Shown in pieces: positions 50,193 to 64,000 of a stretch of DNA of 64,000 nucleotides (positions are counted from its first letter, which is position 1; every line of letters starts with the position of its first letter). Source of the stretch: Sycobia sp. Sy_11 (lineage: Eukaryota > Arthropoda > Insecta > Hymenoptera > Epichrysomallidae); assembly GCA_018907035.1 (NCBI GenBank), contig JACCIC010000019.1, positions 374,001 through 438,000 of the forward strand, read 5' to 3'. A program made the position numbers and the translations under genes. The notes below the pieces were generated by a model. It was given only the letters and a program-made list of their open reading frames with translations. It was not told the DNA's origin and did no database searches.

Positions 50193-53100
50193 GCATGCGA
50201 CGAATGAAACGACCTTTACGATCTACGATTTTAGTTTTCTTTTTAAAAGATATTTTTTGAATATATCTGTAAAAAGCTGTGAAGGACTGATTAATGTACG
50301 CGAGCGTGATATATATAATTAATGTAGCATTCCTGTTATGGACGCAGTGCGACTAGTTTATGCTCGTGTTTATATTATATTGTGTTTGTATGTTCAGTCC
50401 TCTCGAGTGTGCATGAACTTGAGGTAAAGTACACGCAAACTTTTGTTTCACGAGAATAGAAGGAGGTTAAGGTAAAAGTACTTGTTATTGAAATCATAAA
50501 TTTCTTCAAAGGGAAAGAATCTTTAAGTTCTTAATAATTATTCCTAAATTAATTTCTTTAATAAGCCTATATGCTGTGGTACTTTTGCTTTAATTTATAG
50601 ATGTCGCGAGATTTTAGAAATAAAAAGCGGAGTACTTGAAACAGTATTTTTATATTCTGGTGTGATGAAACTGCGAGTGTTAAGAAAATACAAACTAAAA
50701 TAATAAAGTAGAACGATAAAAAGAATATTAAGTGTAAATTGAGGATTTTTCGACAGGCTCAATGTGACAATTTGCTCGACAACCTACCAACGGGTTTGCG
50801 AAAACAGTGATTACGATTTTAAAAAAAAAACTGTGATGCCAAACGAAAAAAGGAACAAAAAAACTTTTGTACTGTGGTGCTTCAGAAATTGACGCTGTAC
50901 TTACTGAATTTGTAGTACGACGAGAATAACTCATTTTACAGAGTAATGACGCGCAATCTTTTTTCCTCTTAAAAAAAAAAGTATTTTTGGGCGTCGACGT
51001 GCTACAGTGTGTATGTCCGAAATAAAGCAACGCGATTAAGCAAGCGAACAAAAATGCTATGATTAAGTTGGAAATAAATAAATAAAAGAATACTAGATTT
51101 TGCAAAAAAATTTTTTTATAGTTGTATTTTTATCGTATATTATTTTCAGTCGGACTACTTGATACTTTATCAAATAAACCATTTTACATGTCTGTTATAC
51201 AATCTGCAATAACGATACATAATTATATTATCGTTGATTAATGCATAATCTATCGTAATTACATCGTATTATCACAATATCATATTTTTTAATGGAATAC
51301 GATCAGGGGCTTATTTAATCAAGAGAACAAATCTTGATGCCCGGCACTTGTCTACTTTTACATATAATTTTATTCTTTTAGCACGTTTTATTCTAAGTAA
51401 CATAAATAATGGCGGTGATGTACTGCTTATGTTCAGAGGCAGTAATAAATTAACGCGCATTCGTTTTGTAAAGTCGATGAGAAAATCTCAGTAGCCATTC
51501 ACTTTGTATAATATTTAATATAGAGTATTGCATTTATACTTCATTTGCAGTTTTCAAATTTTTGAATTAATGTTTTTAATCTATCTCGAGAATATATATA
51601 TATATATATACATGTAAAGAACAATGCCTAAAAGTATCTTTTATAAATGATTCTAAGTTCTAATCATTAATGCTTATAACTTTATGAACAAAGAAGAGAT
51701 AACTTTCAATTTTTTCATCGCTTTATGTGTTTCAAGGCAGTCCGTGGATAGAGGCATTTTATTGAAAAAAAAATTAACTACATGTTCGCATTTATTTCAT
51801 ATACGCTTAGCTCTTCAACTTTCCTTTTGCCTTTTATGTACAACTAGCATACTATCCTATCTTTAGGAAAACAACAATTTATTTGCATACAAATTACACT
51901 CATTCACACATATAACCGAGTTACCATTGTGGTAATAATTATTATTCGCAAATCTTATATTGAACGATCTTATTCGTTATAAATCTATCAATATATTTTT
52001 AAAGGAAAGAACATCGCATCGTGTTAACTATATAGTAAAGGTATATATAATAATATAATTAAAGGTTATACAATGTACAGTGTTGTTCCTTCAGAAAAAT
52101 TCACAGCCGTATGGAACTAAGTGAGGTTCGCTCGATATAGTCCATAGAAATATAGAAAAAATATTGCAGTTCTGTTCAATTTTGACAACAGTATTATAAT
52201 TTAAACAGTCGATGCGTGGGTGTGTGTATTTGGGAGGGGGGATTCACTTTAATACGTTCGAAAAGCACTTTGTGGATTTTTTTTTCATTACAATATCGCA
52301 GAACCTCAACTTCACATCCATAAATGCCATTGCTCTATTTTGCTCGACTCGTTCAATTCAATCAATTCAATCTTGATTTTTGTCATTTTCAATATCATTG
52401 TTACAGTTAAACTACGAACTATATTAAGGCAATAATTTAAAACTTCTGTACAAATTCGAAAAATCTTTCCATAAAGCGGCGCACTCTAAGCAAACGTCTT
52501 TTATGTAAACAATGGCTTTTTTTCAACGAGACTCGCTGTAATTTTTAAAATGAAGTAAGTATAATATATATGGTAAGAAAAACAAAAGCGATTGAAAACT
52601 TTTTGGCCCTCGCAGCGGAAATCTTTTGAACAAAATTATAAATATTATAACTGACTAGAAACTGAAGAGCTTCGTAAAAATTTCCGTTTGTTTCAATTAG
52701 GTTTGTCAAGGAAAAAAAATCATAATGATTCACGGTGCAAAGGCTACCATAGAATTTTCGCCACTACAGGAATGTTATTGTAGCCTTTTGCTTTTAATAT
52801 AATTATATATAAGTATACAATTTGTTGCCCGCACACAATGCGGCGGCGATCAAATCAAGTCAAAAAGTATTTCTTTTCCACCTTGTCCATAATAATAAAA
52901 AATCATTATCCGAGTTTCCATCATCGACGGGATTGATCGGTAAAGCCATCGGTTATTAAGAAAAAAAAAAAAAAAAAAAACAAGTATTTCTATATATTCA
53001 AACAAATGTACAAACAGTTTTCTTTCTCGTTTATCGCTCGATGAAGAAGAAAAATTCTCCCGATACACAGTTCGCATCGCGTGTCCCGACGTAGAAGTAT

Positions 53101-53299
53101 TTCCAGATGATATAAACTTCCGATAATTTCTCTCATAAAGTAATTAGAAAATTAATATCCAAAAACACCTCGTGCGGAAAAGTTTTACTACTTGCAGACC
53201 GCGGAGGTGCGCACACACACACATATATTTGGGGAGGAAGTCCCTCTCGTATACGCATTACACGCATTGTCGGATATTACAAAATAAGAAAATATAATA

Positions 53300-53370
<71 letters not shown>

Positions 53371-53508
53371 AATAATAATAATCAAGTCGAGAGAGAAAGA
53401 CCGCGAGAAAATCTTTGGAGCGTTCCGCGGGCTTTGACGACGATGCTGCTGTTGCTGCCGTTCCTGATCTCTCGCTTCTCCCCCTTCCCCATTCCGACGC
53501 AGCGCAGC
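50193..53508. other. DCP1 3' UTR and intergenic DNA, then BAMBI 3' UTR; no other gene seen
   Basis: AATAAA signals near 51019 and 51075 could end the DCP1 transcript. The remainder is AT-rich with short meaningless frames. A 20-A run lies near 52961-52980. The stretch just below 53509 would be the 3' UTR of BAMBI on the - strand and includes an (AT)n tract at 53310-53364. Confidence 0.5.
53310..53364. repeat. (AT)n microsatellite, probably in BAMBI 3' UTR
   Basis: A pure AT run of about 55 bp, followed by (ATA)n, within 200 bp of the BAMBI stop codon. Confidence 0.95.
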
Positions 53509-62277
<8,769 letters not shown>

Positions 62278-62861
62278 CTGCTGGGACGGCGGCATTAGCA
62301 AAAACAAAAAATAAAAAGCAAATATTTAGAGATGAAGTTCGTTCTATGGCTTTTATTCAAATGGAATTGTACTGTATATTTTAATGAGATTAAAACAGTA
62401 ATAGCAGGAGCGTATAACAACCATACTGGTGTTATGAACACTCCACACTGAGGTTGCCCATTTCTTTATGTCAATTAATATTTTTAAAAATTAAAAATTC
62501 TTATATATCGATTGTTTTACAAAAAACCAAATATTTTTATGTCGTGTGCGTGTGTGCGTTGAAGCACATTAAAGCTCGCGCAAAAATCCCTATATACTTT
62601 AAATATGATTATATTATAAATATATTATTAAATTAATAAATATAATTATATTATAGAATTTATTATAAATATATTGCTCGTTGTGGATATGGTATAGATT
62701 CTTTCGCGTTTCGCATGATATTTGCATATATTTGTATATTATCGTCAGGGCGAGCAGCAGGGCGGAGAGGGGGGTTAGCGGATCCCCCCCTTCGCGCGAA
62801 AAATATATAAATTTGCACGTCTTCACGAAGAGAGGGACGCTATCGCGCGTACTCGCGTACT

Positions 62862-62893
<32 letters not shown>

Positions 62894-63199
62894 TCTTCGC
62901 GCGAGTGCGCCGCGGTGGGAGATAAGCGCCCCGTTGGCGCGGCATCGCAGAGCGCGAATCGGCGAGAATTTTTGCGAAGATAACGGAGTCGGCTGGCGCG
63001 AGTCGCACCATGCCGGCCGCCGGTGGGTATAACTTCAAGTCGCAATTTATGGCTCTTGCTTACGTATACATATGCATTTATACGGGGCTGCGATATCTCT
63101 CATTCTCTCGTTTATTTGCATAATTAATGACCTTAAAACGGAACGGGAGAGAGAGGGTGAGGGAAGTTTATTTAATATACATACACATTTCTTCGTAAC

Positions 63200-63264
<65 letters not shown>

Positions 63265-64000
63265 TGGCGATAAGCGAGACTTTTTGCCGCCGATGCTTTA
63301 TTAATCGGGATATATATTGTGTTTATTTCGAAAAATCACGTTCACATTTTTAGAAACTTAATACATTCGCTCACAAGTCACTGATCGACAAAAATCACGA
63401 GCAATCTCCTCGCGCGTGTGTCCTTTGTTCAGGAAAGGAACTGGATTGTCGATATATATATATACAGACACAATGTGTATATAAATGCTCCTAATATTTA
63501 TTCTATTTATGGAAGTCTAGACATAAAAGGAAATGGGCAGAGATAAATGCATGCAGAACTGTTTTTGTTTGAAAACCCATAGAGAGAGGGAGTGAGAGAG
63601 ACATAGGTATTATGCGAACGTTAGGAAACACCACGATGTAAGCTAATGCTATGATATACGCGCTTTTTTTCTGTTATTAAGTTACTTTCGAAATTTTGGA
63701 TGGAACACATAGATTGCGCGTGGTCGTCGCGATACTTGCGAAAAAAAAAATATATATATATACACAGAGAAATAAAGATTTCACAGAGAATGAACAGGGA
63801 TAAGAAGGGGGAGAGCGGCAAGGAGATAATTTGTAGATCGTTCCGCTCCATTTCGTCCGTATGTATTCTATACCCCCATACAGTACTTGCAAAGTTCGCG
63901 TAATTAAGCCCTCGCGTAATTATCCTTACGTCGGCATCGGTCAATTTTTTCGAGCAAATTTCACGGCTACATATATATAACACTGTAACAATGCGGCTCG
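62278..64000. other. Upstream of BAMBI exon: no exon recognised
   Basis: No signal-peptide-like frame ending at a phase-1 donor was found on the - strand. A GC-rich patch at about 62740-63030 contains a CT run and gives Arg/Pro-rich artefact frames. An (AT)n run follows at 63202-63258. Most or all of this is probably BAMBI intron 1. Confidence 0.45.
63202..63258. repeat. (AT)n microsatellite
   Basis: An AT run of about 57 bp near the right edge. Confidence 0.95.

Overview
This is a nuclear genome window from an insect, most likely a hymenopteran. The evidence is indirect. Genes are split by short AT-rich introns bounded by GT/AG, intergenic DNA is AT-rich and full of (AT)n, (GA)n and (AC)n microsatellites, some exons are strikingly GC-rich, and a BAMBI-type pseudoreceptor (established knowledge: lost in Drosophila) is present. 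Nothing prokaryotic or viral was seen.

Layout. (1) 1-3 kb, + strand: a four-exon C2H2 zinc-finger gene with a probable noncoding first exon. (2) 6.2-44.3 kb, - strand: the whole coding region of dopey (DOP1), 28 recognised coding exons and about 2,540 residues. Its last intron is 18.6 kb (6444-25026). That intron holds a complete gene on the opposite strand, which encodes a secreted protein with a ten-cysteine TIL domain (15.5-24.6 kb). It also holds a decayed non-LTR retrotransposon (10.4-12.2 kb), a 28S rRNA fragment (about 7.0 kb) and a foldback element (13.6-14.3 kb). A second foldback element lies in dopey intron 6. (3) 47.6-50.2 kb, + strand: DCP1, the decapping activator, complete in four exons and transcribed divergently from dopey. 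(4) 53.5-62.3 kb, - strand: the two downstream coding exons of BAMBI, separated by an 8-kb intron. The signal-peptide exon is not visible and probably lies beyond the right edge.

The genes do not form a pathway: dopey acts in Golgi/endosome membrane traffic, DCP1 in mRNA decay, BAMBI in damping TGF-beta/BMP signalling, and the TIL protein is secreted with unknown target. Splice phases were checked by hand across every junction given. All agree except dopey exon 6 to 7, which is reported as an open problem. I did not find a convincing previously undescribed system. The items most worth a second look are the nested-gene arrangement, the two foldback elements, the dopey phase gap, the glutamine-rich insect BAMBI and the microsatellite-embedded splice donors.
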